DNA of 64,000 nucleotides from Novipirellula caenicola (lineage in GTDB: Bacteria > Planctomycetota > Planctomycetia > Pirellulales > Pirellulaceae): positions 1 through 64,000 of the forward strand of contig NZ_BAABRO010000017.1 of the NCBI RefSeq assembly GCF_039545035.1. The letters run 5' to 3'. A program made the translations under genes and the position numbers. A model generated the notes under the pieces. It was given only the letters and a program-made list of their open reading frames with translations, made no database searches and was not told the origin of the DNA. Below, in pieces: positions 1-9,394 of the stretch (the stretch's first letter is position 1; every line of letters starts with the position of its first letter).

Positions 1-2
1 GG

Positions 3-74
3 AGCGAAAGCGACCAAGCTGCTCCGCGTACTCCGGACGGGTTGTACCAGCCAAACCGTCCGGGCAACAATTGA
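3..74 (+). CDS. possible 3' end of a gene entering from the left edge
   Basis: Frame 3 is open from the window edge to a TGA at 72-74 and encodes about 23 residues rich in Pro, Asn, Asp and Ser, which could be a polar C-terminus. Other frames are also open here for up to about 200 bases, so the reading frame is not certain. No function can be given. Confidence 0.2.
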   Translation, partial: SESDQAAPRTPDGLYQPNRPGNN

Positions 75-227
75 GGGTTCGCAGCAACCGTCCGGATCAG
101 ACTCGCCAACGGGCTCTAGACGCCAGTGGAGCACGATCTGCGACCCAACTCACACGTCAGCCATCGTAAATTATACACTAACCGCCGTTTTCATTATTTA
201 GGGTGCCGCGAAGCGGAATGAGGACTC

Positions 228-263
228 GCCAGAGCGTGGATAGTTGCCAGAGCGTGGATGGTT
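228..263. repeat. two tandem copies of an 18-bp unit
   Basis: The unit begins GCCAGAGCGTGGATAGTT (228-245) and is repeated at 246-263 with one change (A to G near the end). It lies in the otherwise gene-free stretch 75-380, in which I see only this repeat and the hairpin at 283-302. Confidence 0.7.
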
Positions 264-282
264 GCCGCCCAAATACGAGTCA

Positions 283-302
283 CCACCTTCGGGCGAAGGT
301 GG
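283..302 (-). terminator. hairpin after the DUF1501 gene, possible terminator
   Basis: A perfect 8-bp stem (CCACCTTC / GAAGGTGG) with a 4-base loop lies about 80 bases beyond the stop of the minus-strand DUF1501 gene. There is no clear T-run on the minus strand after it, so a rho-independent terminator is only possible. It could also be a small dispersed palindrome. Confidence 0.35.
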
Positions 303-380
303 CTACAAACCAATGCGTCCTAACGTTCAATGAACACGCTAACAACTCGTCACCATGCTTGCCGCGGAACGAGGCGGCCG

Positions 381-1880
381 CTAACCCGTTACCAGACGGC
401 GAAAGAACTCGCCTTCGTTGACCGTAGGTGTTTCGGGACGGCCTTTGTGCAGGTAGGTCAATTGCCGGTTGCCAAGTCCGAGCAGATGCAGGATCGAAGC
501 GTGCAGGTCGTGAACATGCAATCGGTCCACTGTCGCATGCAGTCCGAGGTCGTCCGTTTCGCCGATCGTTTGCCCTCCTTTGACTCCGCCGCCGGCCATC
601 CACATCGTAAACCCGCTGGGGTTGTGATCGCGGCCGTTGCCTTTTTCGGACATCGGCGTACGACCGAACTCGCCGCCCCAAACGACCAGCGTCTCTTCGA
701 GCATCCCACGCTGCTTCAAATCCTTCAGCAGCGCTGCGACCGGCAAGTCCATCGAACGGCACATGTTACTGTGGTTGCCTTCGATATTCGAATGTGAATC
801 CCACTTGCTACCTGCACCGTGGTACAGTTGGATGAACCGGACACCCCATTCGGCCATCCGCCGGGCCAGCAGACAAAGGCGTCCATAAGATGCCGTTTGC
901 TTTTGGTCGATCCCATACATCGTTTTGGTCTTTTCGGATTCACGCGACAGATCGATCACATCGGGCGCTTCGGACTGCATGCGAAACGCCAGCTCGTAAC
1001 TCGAGATGCGAGCTTCCAATTCGGTTTGCTCTGGATGGCGGTTTGCATATCGATGGTTCAATTGATTTAAGAATGCCAGCTTGGTTTGTTGCTGCAGATC
1101 GGTCATTCCTTCGGGAGGATTCAAGTAGGGGATCGGCTGTTTGCCTTCGCTTAACCGAGTGCCTTGGTAGACCGCGGGCATGAATCCGGACCCCCAGCTG
1201 CGCGGTCCATTGACGATCTGTGCCCTGTTGTCTTGCATCACGACAAAGGCGGGCAAGTTGTCATTTTCGCTGCCCAATCCGTAGCTGACCCAGCTGCCTA
1301 GTGATGGCCGACCGCTCAAGATCGAACAGGTGTTCATTTGGCAAACCCCCGCCGAATGATTGATGCCGTTGGCCCAGCATGACCGGATCACGGCGATGTC
1401 ATCGACACATTTGGCGGTTTCCGGCAACCAATCCGAAACCCACGTTCCCGATTCACCATGCTGCTTCCATTTACGTTTGGTGGGCAGCAGCGGCGATCGC
1501 ATCTCGCCCATCGCTGTGACCACCTCGCCAAAGCTAGCTGGGATCGGTTTGCCCGCCAATTTTTGCAGTAGCGGTTTGGGATCAAAAAGATCGAGATGAC
1601 TGGGGCCACCCTCCATAAACAAAAAGATGACTCGCTTGGCCGTCGGAGCAAAATGAGGCGGTTTCGCAGCGAGTGGGTTCAATTCCAACTCGGATGGCTT
1701 GGCTCGATTTGCGACACTTGCTGCGGCAGGGCCTGCGGTGGCGTCAGACATCATCCCCGCCAAAGCCAGTGCGCCAAAACCAGCACCACTTCGCGTTAGG
1801 AACTCCCGACGATTCGTCGGTTGTGCGTAGTGCGGCAAATCGATGGTCGCGAGACGATTGGGGTGTTTGTGGATGGACAT
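381..1880 (-). CDS. DUF1501 family protein, Tat-exported
   Basis: This 499-residue protein belongs to DUF1501, a family in the alkaline-phosphatase/sulfatase fold group that is greatly expanded in Planctomycetes and nearly always found next to PSD1 (DUF1549/DUF1553) genes. Its biochemical role is not established. The N-terminus has a twin-arginine signal (TNRREFL near residues 21-27, followed by a hydrophobic Gly/Ala stretch), so export by the Tat system as a folded protein is expected. The body has the family's typical segments, such as FLFMEGGPSHLDLFDPK and WGGEFGRTPMSEKGNGRDHNP. I chose the ATG at 1880 because it places the Tat signal at the N-terminus; the upstream 70 codons overlap the previous gene and look non-coding. 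It is the last gene of a four-gene minus-strand operon, 82 bases after the PSD1 gene. Confidence 0.9.
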   Translation of the reverse strand: MSIHKHPNRLATIDLPHYAQPTNRREFLTRSGAGFGALALAGMMSDATAGPAAASVANRAKPSELELNPLAAKPPHFAPTAKRVIFLFMEGGPSHLDLFDPKPLLQKLAGKPIPASFGEVVTAMGEMRSPLLPTKRKWKQHGESGTWVSDWLPETAKCVDDIAVIRSCWANGINHSAGVCQMNTCSILSGRPSLGSWVSYGLGSENDNLPAFVVMQDNRAQIVNGPRSWGSGFMPAVYQGTRLSEGKQPIPYLNPPEGMTDLQQQTKLAFLNQLNHRYANRHPEQTELEARISSYELAFRMQSEAPDVIDLSRESEKTKTMYGIDQKQTASYGRLCLLARRMAEWGVRFIQLYHGAGSKWDSHSNIEGNHSNMCRSMDLPVAALLKDLKQRGMLEETLVVWGGEFGRTPMSEKGNGRDHNPSGFTMWMAGGGVKGGQTIGETDDLGLHATVDRLHVHDLHASILHLLGLGNRQLTYLHKGRPETPTVNEGEFFRRLVTG

Positions 1881-1962
1881 GTTTTTCCTGTTGCACGACG
1901 AGAGAATGGATGTCGTATTGGATTGAGAGATCGCGGTGTTTCGATTGCACCGCGATCGACGA

Positions 1963-4900
1963 TTAATGGACGTAAAGGAACTCGTTCGAATTGAGCAACG
2001 CGTGGCAGAAATCAACCAACGCCGCTTCGGATGCGGACAACGCGATGATGGAATCGCCTCGCGCCATAATCGGCAAACGATCACCGGCACTGTTTTGCAT
2101 CACCCCCGGGTCGATTTCGAATTGCCAATGACCAATGGTGTCGCCAACGGAACGCTCGACGGTGTAAAGGATCTCATCCACACTCAATGCACGACCGACG
2201 AAGCGGATATCGTCGACCAACCCGTCAAAGGTTTGCGAGTTGCGACCGCTGACGCTGCCGATGGTTAGCGGCACTTTGTTCGAAAAATTTCCGGCCATGT
2301 TGTGTTCGATGACCGTGGGCAATAGCGGCTCGTCATCATTAGACAGGTCTTTCAAGTAAAACGTGACCTTGCCCGGTTTGCCGTCTTTGCCCGCGTGGAA
2401 ACTTGCCGACGCATAATAGGGCGTGTTCATCTCGATATGGTGATCGGAAAAGATCGCCGCTTCGCCGTACTTGCCACTACTTAGTTCGCCGAACATTTGC
2501 AGCACCAAGGTTTGAGGTTTACGGCGTGATCCCATTCCGGTGACACCGAAACGCCATCCCGCGCCGCCCTTGTCACCGTCCCATTTGCCAACGATCGTGC
2601 GGACGGTTCCAGAGTTGGCAATCGATCGCAGCTGAAAGAACGTCTCGATGGTAAAGTCGCCGACATTCATCGCATCATCGTGGGCGATCGCCAATTTCAG
2701 CGACGGATCGTCCACCATAAAACGAACCGCCTGCCCGTCGCGATAAGGCAACTTGGATGTTTCAATTTTTCCTTCGTTGCGATCGCTTTGTTTGCTTTTC
2801 AGTTGTTGAGTTTGATGGTCAACAAACGCTAACGATTGTTGTAATTCGTCGACCGACGGCTGGCGGCCATACACTCGCTGCCACGCCAGCGAGATTTGCG
2901 TGGGAATGTCGCTGGTCACGCCGGAAAGATCCGACGCCATTCTGCGTGCATGCCCAAGCACCTGATTGCTGTTGATCATCATCAGCGACTGGACCGCCGT
3001 GGTCGTGGTGTTTCGCGACGAGTTGCTCGAGAAAAACATCGGCAAATCAAAGCTGCTGAGCAATTCATCCGGCGAATTCCGCATGCTGCGAACAAAGATG
3101 CTGCGGTACGGTGAATCGCCGAGCACGGGGCCACCACCGCTGCGGTCTTTCAACGCTCCGGTGACGGTCAACAACGCATCGCGAATCTGTTCGGCCTGCA
3201 ACCGCTGAGTGTCGCGACGCCAATAGTATTCATTTCCTGGATCGATCGTGTGGCAAGTGTCGAAATCGGGATGTTGAGTCGATTGCCGATATGTGGCCGA
3301 CCGCAAGATCATTCGATGTAGGGATTTCAGACTCCAGCCGTTTTCGACAAACGTGGCGGTCATCCAATCAAGCAGTTCAGGATGAGTGGGCGGTTTGCCA
3401 AGCTTGCCAAAATCACTGGCGTTTTCAGCAAGCCCGCGGCCAAAGTGGCTTTGCCAAATACGGTTGGTAATCACACGAGTGGACAACGGATTCGTTGGAT
3501 CGGTCAACCACAGCGCAAGCGTCGTTCGCCGACCGGTCGTGGGAGCCGTCGTGGCGACGGCAACGCGATGGATCTCGGCTGCGGACTCTTGCAAAATCGA
3601 GGGGAATCCTGGTTCGATCGGTTCGTCCGGTCGTTTGGGAAGCACCGTTAGTGGCGCGATCGCACCCTGGTCGGTTGCTCCCATGGCGGTCGGCAGCGGT
3701 TTCGGTTTTAAGTTGTCGTGTGCTTTGAGTTGACGGCGAAGTTCGACCAAGCGGTCCTTGTCGGCCGCTTTGATGACGTTGTTCAATCGGTCGTATTCGG
3801 CTTGAATTTGCCGCTGCACCAAATAAACGATTGGCTCGTCGGCAGGCGTACGGTCCGCTGACGGTTTACGGGCAATCGCTTGAATGTCTTCGGGAAAGCG
3901 GTCAATGGCTAGATTCTTAACTTTCTCGCGATACGGTCGCTCGATCTCGTCGATTTGGTCGCGAATCGATTGAGTCGCGGATTCCCATCTCTTCAGTTCC
4001 GCTTCATACGCCTGGATCTCTTCATCACTGCTAAGCGTCATGTCGGTGGGCATGATCGGTGCAAAGAACGCTTGCAAGCGAAAGTAGTCCTTTTGCAACA
4101 GCGGATCGAATTTATGGTTGTGGCATTTCGCGCATTGCAGTCCCATGCCCATAAAGACGTCGGCGGTTGTGTCGGTCAGGTCTTCGAGGATCGTTTTCCA
4201 CTGACCCGGCGCATCACGAATGTTCCATTCGTAAACCCAGTGACGCAGGTAACCAAGGGCCGCCCGAGCGTCCACGTCATCTGGGAACATTTCGTCCGCG
4301 GCGAGCTGTTCCTGTGTGAATCGGTCGTACGGTTTGTCGTCGTTAAAAGACTCGATCACGTAATCGCGATAACGCCATGCGGTTGGACGAAAACTATCGG
4401 CGCGGTAGCCGTCGGAATCGGCATAGCGGACCAGATCCAACCACTGCCGCGCCGCATGTTCACCATAGCCTTTTGAATCCAGCAGCGAATCAACTAACCG
4501 GTCATAGGCCTCAGGCGACGTGTCGTTGACAAACGCAGCGACTTGTTCGGGCGTCGGCGGTAACCCAATCACGTCGAAATACAAACGCCGCACCAACGCA
4601 TGACGATCGGCTTCGGGGGCCGGAGTAAGTCCACGCGATTGCAATTGAGCAGCGATGAAATGGTCAATTTCGTTGCGGGCCCATCCGTCGCCACTCTGCG
4701 TGGGCACCGCCGGTTTCACGACGGGCTGGAACGCCCACCAATTTCGGTCTTCGTCGCTAAAAAAATCACGTGGCTCGCGGAGCACCGCATCGGGATCGCT
4801 GCCGGGCCACGGTGCGCCCATGGCAACCCATCGCTCAAGCACCTCGATTTGTTTGTCGGCAAGTTGCCCCGACGGAGGCATCTCGAATGACTCGTAGCGG

Positions 4901-5184
4901 ACCGCTTCGATCAACAGACTTTCGTCCGGCTTGCCGGGCACCAACGACGGACCTGATTCGCCGCCAAGCAACATGTGGCCGAGCGAATCGAGTCGCAGAT
5001 CGCCTTTCTGCTTTTCCTCGTCATGACACGCGAAACATTTTTCAGCCAACAGCGGACGCACTTCGTTTTCGAAAAAGTGCATCTGGGATTTCGTGATCGG
5101 CTCATCGGCCACTGCCAGTGGACACACGATCAACGTCGACAAAACCAGCAGTCTTAGGGGCCAAAAAGTGTGGTAGTGAGACAT
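1963..5184 (-). CDS. PSD1 protein: cytochrome c-like, DUF1549 and DUF1553 domains with a LamG-like insert
   Basis: A 1073-residue secreted protein with an N-terminal signal peptide (hydrophobic residues about 9-25, AVADEP cleavage region). Domains in order: planctomycete cytochrome C domain (PSCyt1, about 35-120) with haem-binding CFACH at 50-54; DUF1549 (PSCyt2, about 165-390) with a second haem motif, CAKCH, at 351-355; then DUF1553. A concanavalin/LamG-like segment (about 800-985, with typical ETFFQLRS and GLVDDIRFVGRAL features) sits before the last DUF1553 motif, LVDFCHALLNSNEFLYVH, which ends the protein. Such proteins are always partnered with DUF1501, as here. The role is inferred to be periplasmic and redox-linked, possibly in polymer breakdown, but is unproven. 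The start is 33 bases after the stop of the FecR-like gene, consistent with one transcript. Confidence 0.9.
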   Translation of the reverse strand: MSHYHTFWPLRLLVLSTLIVCPLAVADEPITKSQMHFFENEVRPLLAEKCFACHDEEKQKGDLRLDSLGHMLLGGESGPSLVPGKPDESLLIEAVRYESFEMPPSGQLADKQIEVLERWVAMGAPWPGSDPDAVLREPRDFFSDEDRNWWAFQPVVKPAVPTQSGDGWARNEIDHFIAAQLQSRGLTPAPEADRHALVRRLYFDVIGLPPTPEQVAAFVNDTSPEAYDRLVDSLLDSKGYGEHAARQWLDLVRYADSDGYRADSFRPTAWRYRDYVIESFNDDKPYDRFTQEQLAADEMFPDDVDARAALGYLRHWVYEWNIRDAPGQWKTILEDLTDTTADVFMGMGLQCAKCHNHKFDPLLQKDYFRLQAFFAPIMPTDMTLSSDEEIQAYEAELKRWESATQSIRDQIDEIERPYREKVKNLAIDRFPEDIQAIARKPSADRTPADEPIVYLVQRQIQAEYDRLNNVIKAADKDRLVELRRQLKAHDNLKPKPLPTAMGATDQGAIAPLTVLPKRPDEPIEPGFPSILQESAAEIHRVAVATTAPTTGRRTTLALWLTDPTNPLSTRVITNRIWQSHFGRGLAENASDFGKLGKPPTHPELLDWMTATFVENGWSLKSLHRMILRSATYRQSTQHPDFDTCHTIDPGNEYYWRRDTQRLQAEQIRDALLTVTGALKDRSGGGPVLGDSPYRSIFVRSMRNSPDELLSSFDLPMFFSSNSSRNTTTTAVQSLMMINSNQVLGHARRMASDLSGVTSDIPTQISLAWQRVYGRQPSVDELQQSLAFVDHQTQQLKSKQSDRNEGKIETSKLPYRDGQAVRFMVDDPSLKLAIAHDDAMNVGDFTIETFFQLRSIANSGTVRTIVGKWDGDKGGAGWRFGVTGMGSRRKPQTLVLQMFGELSSGKYGEAAIFSDHHIEMNTPYYASASFHAGKDGKPGKVTFYLKDLSNDDEPLLPTVIEHNMAGNFSNKVPLTIGSVSGRNSQTFDGLVDDIRFVGRALSVDEILYTVERSVGDTIGHWQFEIDPGVMQNSAGDRLPIMARGDSIIALSASEAALVDFCHALLNSNEFLYVH

Positions 5185-5217
5185 AGGTGGGAAATTGGAG
5201 AGAGAGAGGAGGGAGGG

Positions 5218-6978
5218 TTATCGAGTCGGAGGAAGACCACCGATAAAGACGGGATCGATTCGGTTTTCGTCGTCCTGGACATCTTGGAAAAACAAACCGT
5301 TGACTTCGGCGCCGGCGGCGTAACCGAGATCGCTGAGGTCGATGCCGACCGCGATCACTTTGGCGCGTACCGAGTGAACGGTGCCTCCGGCGTGCGGCAG
5401 GCGATTGAGCATGCTAAGCGAGGTTGGTGTTTCGCTAAATCGATACAGCCGAAAGGGAGTCAGGAATTTGGACTCGGGGGACGCCAGGTCGATGTCGTAA
5501 GACTTGATCGTGTGGGTGCGGAGGCTGTCGGTAAATTGCAACGGGCTGACGTGAAACGCATCACCTTGCTCGGGATGGATGATCACCTGCAATTCAAAGA
5601 AGACCACATCGGGACCCGCTGAATTGATAACCGGTTTTTGGAAGCGAATTGCAAACCCCGGCGTGCTTCTAGCGCCATCGGCTTCGTCGCCAAAGACTGG
5701 ATTCACACTCAGCGGCGTGTTGCTTCCGCCGGGGTTGATCAGTCCGCTGCAAAGGTGGCGGTCGCGGTCGGCGTAACGTGATCGAGGTTGTTTGCTGTGC
5801 GTGGTGTCGATCGGATCTCGCTGTTGTTCCGCTGTGATGATGTTTGCATCCGAGCCGCCTTGGAAATGAATCATGTCAAAACCAATCAGCTCATCCACTT
5901 GGTATTCGTGCTCGATCCCGCCGCGCTGGACCGTAACGGATTGCAATTCTTTGGCGTTCCCTTGCTCGTCTCGGCTGGCGTCAAAGCGAACGATGCGATC
6001 AGGGATTTGGTCGCGATAGGCTGCGTCGTCGAACGGGATTTCCAAAATGTCGACACGGTCGCCGATTAACAACTGACGAGCCTGTCCACGCTGCAAATTG
6101 ATGGGAGTCGTCGCCGACGGTGATGCATCGTCCGTTTGCTGTTTGGCAATCAGATCGGCTTCGCCTTCGACTACTTGGACCTTGGTGTCACCCGTTTGGT
6201 CCACGTCCACGACAAACCGGGTGCCGAGATCAATGATGTTGCCAAGCGGAGTGTCGACACGGAATCCTTTGGCTCCTTCGGGAGCGTGCACCGAACAACT
6301 GCCACTGGCCAATTCCAATCGTGCATCATCCGAGACGACAAAGACCGCCGGGGCTTCGATGATGGTGGTGGCGCCGGCCGGGAACCGCAGTTCCACCATT
6401 CCCCGGGTCAATGCAAATTCGTGCCCCAGTGGAACGGAGCTACCGAGCGGCGGCGTCGGTTCACCAAAAAAATTCGTTGCCAAAGCTTGCGTCAACTTGA
6501 CGCGAGAACGATTTTCCGTGCTGGGCTGCGAAGGAGCGGCGTCACGCTGGGTGATCGCAGATGAATCAGACGGATTGCGATTCGTGGCAATCAACGCAGC
6601 ACCGATACACAACGCTATCGCAGCGGCCAACGATGCCCACCAATTCCATCTCGCTGTCGGTTTCCACGATTCGGGCCGTTTCCTCGATTCGGCCCATTTC
6701 GACCGATCCGGCGTGTCTGACTCGCACGTCCAATCGCAAGTTGACGCTCGCATCGATTCGGCAAACCGTTGTAGATCGACGGTACTGAGTGGCAGGTCGC
6801 CGATGGATTGATGCAATCGATTCAGATCAAAGTGCAGGTCGAGATACTCGAGGTAGCGTTCTCGTGCCACCGCGTCGCTGCGGAGGATTTCTTGCAGCTG
6901 TTGATGTCGATCCACGTCGATGGTTTGATGGAACAGTTCATCGAGTAGATCAAGCAGTTCATCATGCGAGTCGTTCAT
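5218..6978 (-). CDS. FecR-domain membrane protein, probable anti-sigma/sensor partner
   Basis: A 586-residue protein. Residues 1-60 form a helical cytoplasmic segment rich in Leu, Asp and Glu. One membrane span follows (WWASLAAAIALCIGAALIA, about residues 122-142). After it comes a FecR-like domain with the pattern DTPLGNIIDLGTRFVVDVD and TKVQVVEGEADLI, then about 280 residues without a recognised domain. In FecR-type systems such proteins control the adjacent ECF sigma factor. Its ATG (6978) overlaps the stop of the sigma gene in an ATGA arrangement, so translation is likely coupled. The C-terminal part resembles a secreted beta-rich domain, possibly binding something outside the cytoplasm; that is inference. 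Confidence 0.85.
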   Translation of the reverse strand: MNDSHDELLDLLDELFHQTIDVDRHQQLQEILRSDAVARERYLEYLDLHFDLNRLHQSIGDLPLSTVDLQRFAESMRASTCDWTCESDTPDRSKWAESRKRPESWKPTARWNWWASLAAAIALCIGAALIATNRNPSDSSAITQRDAAPSQPSTENRSRVKLTQALATNFFGEPTPPLGSSVPLGHEFALTRGMVELRFPAGATTIIEAPAVFVVSDDARLELASGSCSVHAPEGAKGFRVDTPLGNIIDLGTRFVVDVDQTGDTKVQVVEGEADLIAKQQTDDASPSATTPINLQRGQARQLLIGDRVDILEIPFDDAAYRDQIPDRIVRFDASRDEQGNAKELQSVTVQRGGIEHEYQVDELIGFDMIHFQGGSDANIITAEQQRDPIDTTHSKQPRSRYADRDRHLCSGLINPGGSNTPLSVNPVFGDEADGARSTPGFAIRFQKPVINSAGPDVVFFELQVIIHPEQGDAFHVSPLQFTDSLRTHTIKSYDIDLASPESKFLTPFRLYRFSETPTSLSMLNRLPHAGGTVHSVRAKVIAVGIDLSDLGYAAGAEVNGLFFQDVQDDENRIDPVFIGGLPPTR

Positions 6979-7517
6979 ATGGCTGCCCCTTGTTGAGCGA
7001 GTCGTCGCTTGACACAACTCAGCAGCTTGCGTCGTGTCAGACTGATGCGGTTGTACAGCGTTTGCACCGACAACTCATTCGTTTCGGCGAACTCTTTGAC
7101 CGTGGTGTCATCGCGATAGGCGAGCTCGATCAATTCCCGCTCGACCGATTTAATGCCTTGCAAACAAAGCCGCAATGCGTCCAAGCGAAGGTCGGGTTTC
7201 GTCGTGGATGCACCTCGGGTTTCGGCTATCTTGTCGACCAAGTCGGCATCGAACTGCAATCGATCCCGGTGGACCGAGCGGATGAAATTTTTGACTTCGT
7301 AGTGCGCGATCGTGCACGCCCAAGGCAGGAAGGGCCGCGATGAATCGTAATCGGAAAACTTTTTCCACAGCAGCAAACTACTTCGCTGAAAAACATCCTC
7401 GGCGTCGGCCTTGTGTGGCAACAATGCGTAGATGTAGCCAAACAAGCGATCGCGATCTCGCGAAAAGTGTTCGAGGAAGTGTTCGTAATCGGCGTCTTGA
7501 CGGGGTTCGTCGGTCAT
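6975..7517 (-). CDS. ECF RNA polymerase sigma factor (planctomycete type)
   Basis: A 180-residue sigma-70 family protein of the ECF kind. Region 2 is visible as LFGYIYALLPHKADAEDVFQ and FLPWACTIAHYEVKNF. Region 4 has the helix-turn-helix VKEFAETNELSVQTLYNRIS followed by the RRKLLSCVKRR end. It heads a minus-strand operon and presumably directs transcription of it or of unlinked envelope genes. I took the ATG at 7517 because region 2 then begins at the usual distance; an in-frame start at 7574 would add a disordered stretch. Its TGA (6977-6975) overlaps the ATG of the FecR-like gene. Confidence 0.92.
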   Translation of the reverse strand: MTDEPRQDADYEHFLEHFSRDRDRLFGYIYALLPHKADAEDVFQRSSLLLWKKFSDYDSSRPFLPWACTIAHYEVKNFIRSVHRDRLQFDADLVDKIAETRGASTTKPDLRLDALRLCLQGIKSVERELIELAYRDDTTVKEFAETNELSVQTLYNRISLTRRKLLSCVKRRLAQQGAAI

Positions 7518-7601
7518 GTCCGTGCCGGGGTTGGGGGCGACGATGGAGCGTCCTGTGTTGAGGACGCTTGCCACTATAAATAGCTCGTCCGCTGCTCTGG
7601 C

Positions 7602-7621
7602 CGACTTACCGAAAAAATGAG
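7602..7621 (-). promoter_or_regulatory. upstream motif shared with two other genes
   Basis: Read on the minus strand the site is CTCATTTTTTCGGTAAGTCG, 85-104 bases upstream of the sigma-factor ATG. Almost the same sequence stands upstream of the DUF1559 gene (9567-9587), and the core TTTTGTCGGTAAGTC is upstream of the pseudouridine synthase (61246-61260). A promoter or regulator site is inferred from the shared sequence only. Confidence 0.35.
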
Positions 7622-7660
7622 GGGACAGACCACGTTTGCCCTGATATTTTCAAGCAATCA

Positions 7661-7698
7661 ACAAAAACGGCCCCATGCCTGGTACAGACATGGGGCCG
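7661..7698 (-). terminator. rho-independent terminator of the DUF1559/lipoprotein unit
   Basis: A perfect 10-bp stem (CGGCCCCATG / CATGGGGCCG, 7668-7677 with 7689-7698) and an 11-base loop are followed on the minus strand by TTTTTGTT. It lies about 90 bases after the stop of the small lipoprotein gene and separates that unit from the sigma-factor operon. Confidence 0.88.
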
Positions 7699-7788
7699 CA
7701 TTGAGTGGTCCGACGAAAACGTCAACATAGACCAGTGCTGGGAATCGCGTTCGATCGGGTCAACCGATCACAAGCGTTGCGTTCGCGA

Positions 7789-8028
7789 TCAAACTTGTTC
7801 CGGTGCCGCTCGGACCGATTCTTCGCGTTCTAGATTAGGTTCTTCGGAATTGGTTTCCTTCAGTTCCGGATTGGCTTCGAGGTACTCGGCCATCTCGTCT
7901 TGATCGGCGATCGCACCTGACTTTTCGCTGCAGCCGACAAGTCCGACGAAACAGCAAGTGATTGCCAAGATCAGCGTGGCCGAGCGGAACGATTTAGCCG
8001 CATTGAGAATGGATGCAGGATATTTCAC
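7789..8028 (-). CDS. small lipoprotein
   Basis: A 79-residue protein with a positively charged start, a hydrophobic segment and the lipobox LVGC near residue 33, so it should be a membrane-anchored lipoprotein. The mature part is short and acidic (many Glu, Pro and Asn) with no known domain. It follows the DUF1559 gene on the same strand after 133 bases and ends before a strong terminator. Small lipoproteins often accompany DUF1559 genes in Planctomycetes, so the two probably work together, though the role is unknown. Confidence 0.7.
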   Translation of the reverse strand: MKYPASILNAAKSFRSATLILAITCCFVGLVGCSEKSGAIADQDEMAEYLEANPELKETNSEEPNLEREESVRAAPEQV

Positions 8029-8161
8029 GTTTGGTCTCTATAAAATTGCAAAGGATAGGATGCGAGGGGGAAAGTCTCTGCACCATGATTGTGCAGAGAC
8101 GGTTAATTCATCAGGATGCCACAAGCCGGGCGAGTCCTTGTTGGGTTTTAGATTGTCTGGC

Positions 8162-9394
8162 TCAAAACTCGCCATCGATCGTTTCGTTGCCGCCGCGGGT
8201 GCCGAGCGATCCCCACAATCCGAATGGCGATTTGGATCCTGGCGGTGACAGGGAGCTACCTTGGAATACTTGTTCCGCATTCTGGTTGCCCGCTTCAATC
8301 GAATCGGTAACGAACTTGACGGCACCGTCGGTCAACAAAACGTGGCATCCGCCTTGGTGACGACTGCTGGCCGGAGCGATCGCGGAGTTGCCATGGTAGG
8401 TATTGTTGTTGGCGATACAGTATTCGCTATTAGGTGGTCGGATCGTATTGAATTGCCCGTACAGCGGACGTCCCGCACCCCATTTGTACCCCCGACGTTG
8501 TTCCGGGTTACCGACCGTGGTACCTGATCCCCAGAATTGAGGCCGCGTACTATCAATTAGTGATTGGCAGGACAATGCATTGTTGACAAGACGAAGCTGT
8601 TGTCCCGAGCCTGAGTCGGATCCACTCGCGGTGGTTTGCTTAGCGTGCGTGCGGATATCGGAATCGCCGAGGTCGGTGGCAATTTCACCCATGCAAATCG
8701 TATTGGCCAATCCGTCCAAGACATCGCGAAACGCCGTGGGGTTGCGTGTCGTGAACACGCCTCGGCATGATGCTCGTGCCAATTCGCCAAGGTTGGATGG
8801 GTTAACCCGATTGCCATCGTCTCGAGCAAAGCCCCAATTGCTCAGGTAACACGAGTCACCGCTACAGGCAACATAGTTGGTGCGACCCGCCGATGGCAAT
8901 CCGGTTCCTGGATCGCTTGGACAGCGAAGCCCCGGAACTTCGGTCAGCCAGGGCTCATAGCGTGAGGTCGCATGATGGCTGATCTGCATCAATGGATTGC
9001 CGCCCATTGGCTGCCAAGTGTTTCCAGTAACAGGATCCAACAACGGATTGGAAATCTGTTCCCAAAGCGCTTGCTGTTCCATAAATGGAAGCAGTCCCAC
9101 CAAGATGCTGAGTTCTTGGCGATTGTGCCCGGTCGGAGCCACAAGGCCTGCTGAATCGGTGTTCCCCGCGCCTTTGTTTGTTCCTCCCATCAATACGGGC
9201 AGTTTGTCATAGGCTGCATGATAGTTGTGAAGAGCAAGACCGAGCTGTTTAAAGTTGTTGCTGCAGCTCATCCGCCGGGCTGCTTCACGAGCGGCTTGGA
9301 CCGCCGGCAGCAACAATCCAACGAGGACGCCGATAATGGCGATAACGACGAGTAGCTCCACAAGCGTGAAGCCAGAGCGAACATTTCGTTTCAT
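8162..9394 (-). CDS. DUF1559 protein with prepilin-type N-terminus
   Basis: A 410-residue protein with a type IV prepilin-like leader: basic N-terminus, then [20 protein letters not shown], in which cleavage would follow the Gly. The planctomycete DUF1559 domain fills the rest, including the family's C-terminal motif [16 protein letters not shown]. The protein is expected to be handled by a prepilin peptidase and to form a pseudopilin-like envelope component; genomes of this group carry dozens of paralogues of unknown job. The ATG at 9394 places the leader at the N-terminus. A weak AGGG element lies about 7 bases upstream. Confidence 0.92.
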   Translation of the reverse strand: MKRNVRSGFTLVELLVVIAIIGVLVGLLLPAVQAAREAARRMSCSNNFKQLGLALHNYHAAYDKLPVLMGGTNKGAGNTDSAGLVAPTGHNRQELSILVGLLPFMEQQALWEQISNPLLDPVTGNTWQPMGGNPLMQISHHATSRYEPWLTEVPGLRCPSDPGTGLPSAGRTNYVACSGDSCYLSNWGFARDDGNRVNPSNLGELARASCRGVFTTRNPTAFRDVLDGLANTICMGEIATDLGDSDIRTHAKQTTASGSDSGSGQQLRLVNNALSCQSLIDSTRPQFWGSGTTVGNPEQRRGYKWGAGRPLYGQFNTIRPPNSEYCIANNNTYHGNSAIAPASSRHQGGCHVLLTDGAVKFVTDSIEAGNQNAEQVFQGSSLSPPGSKSPFGLWGSLGTRGGNETIDGEF

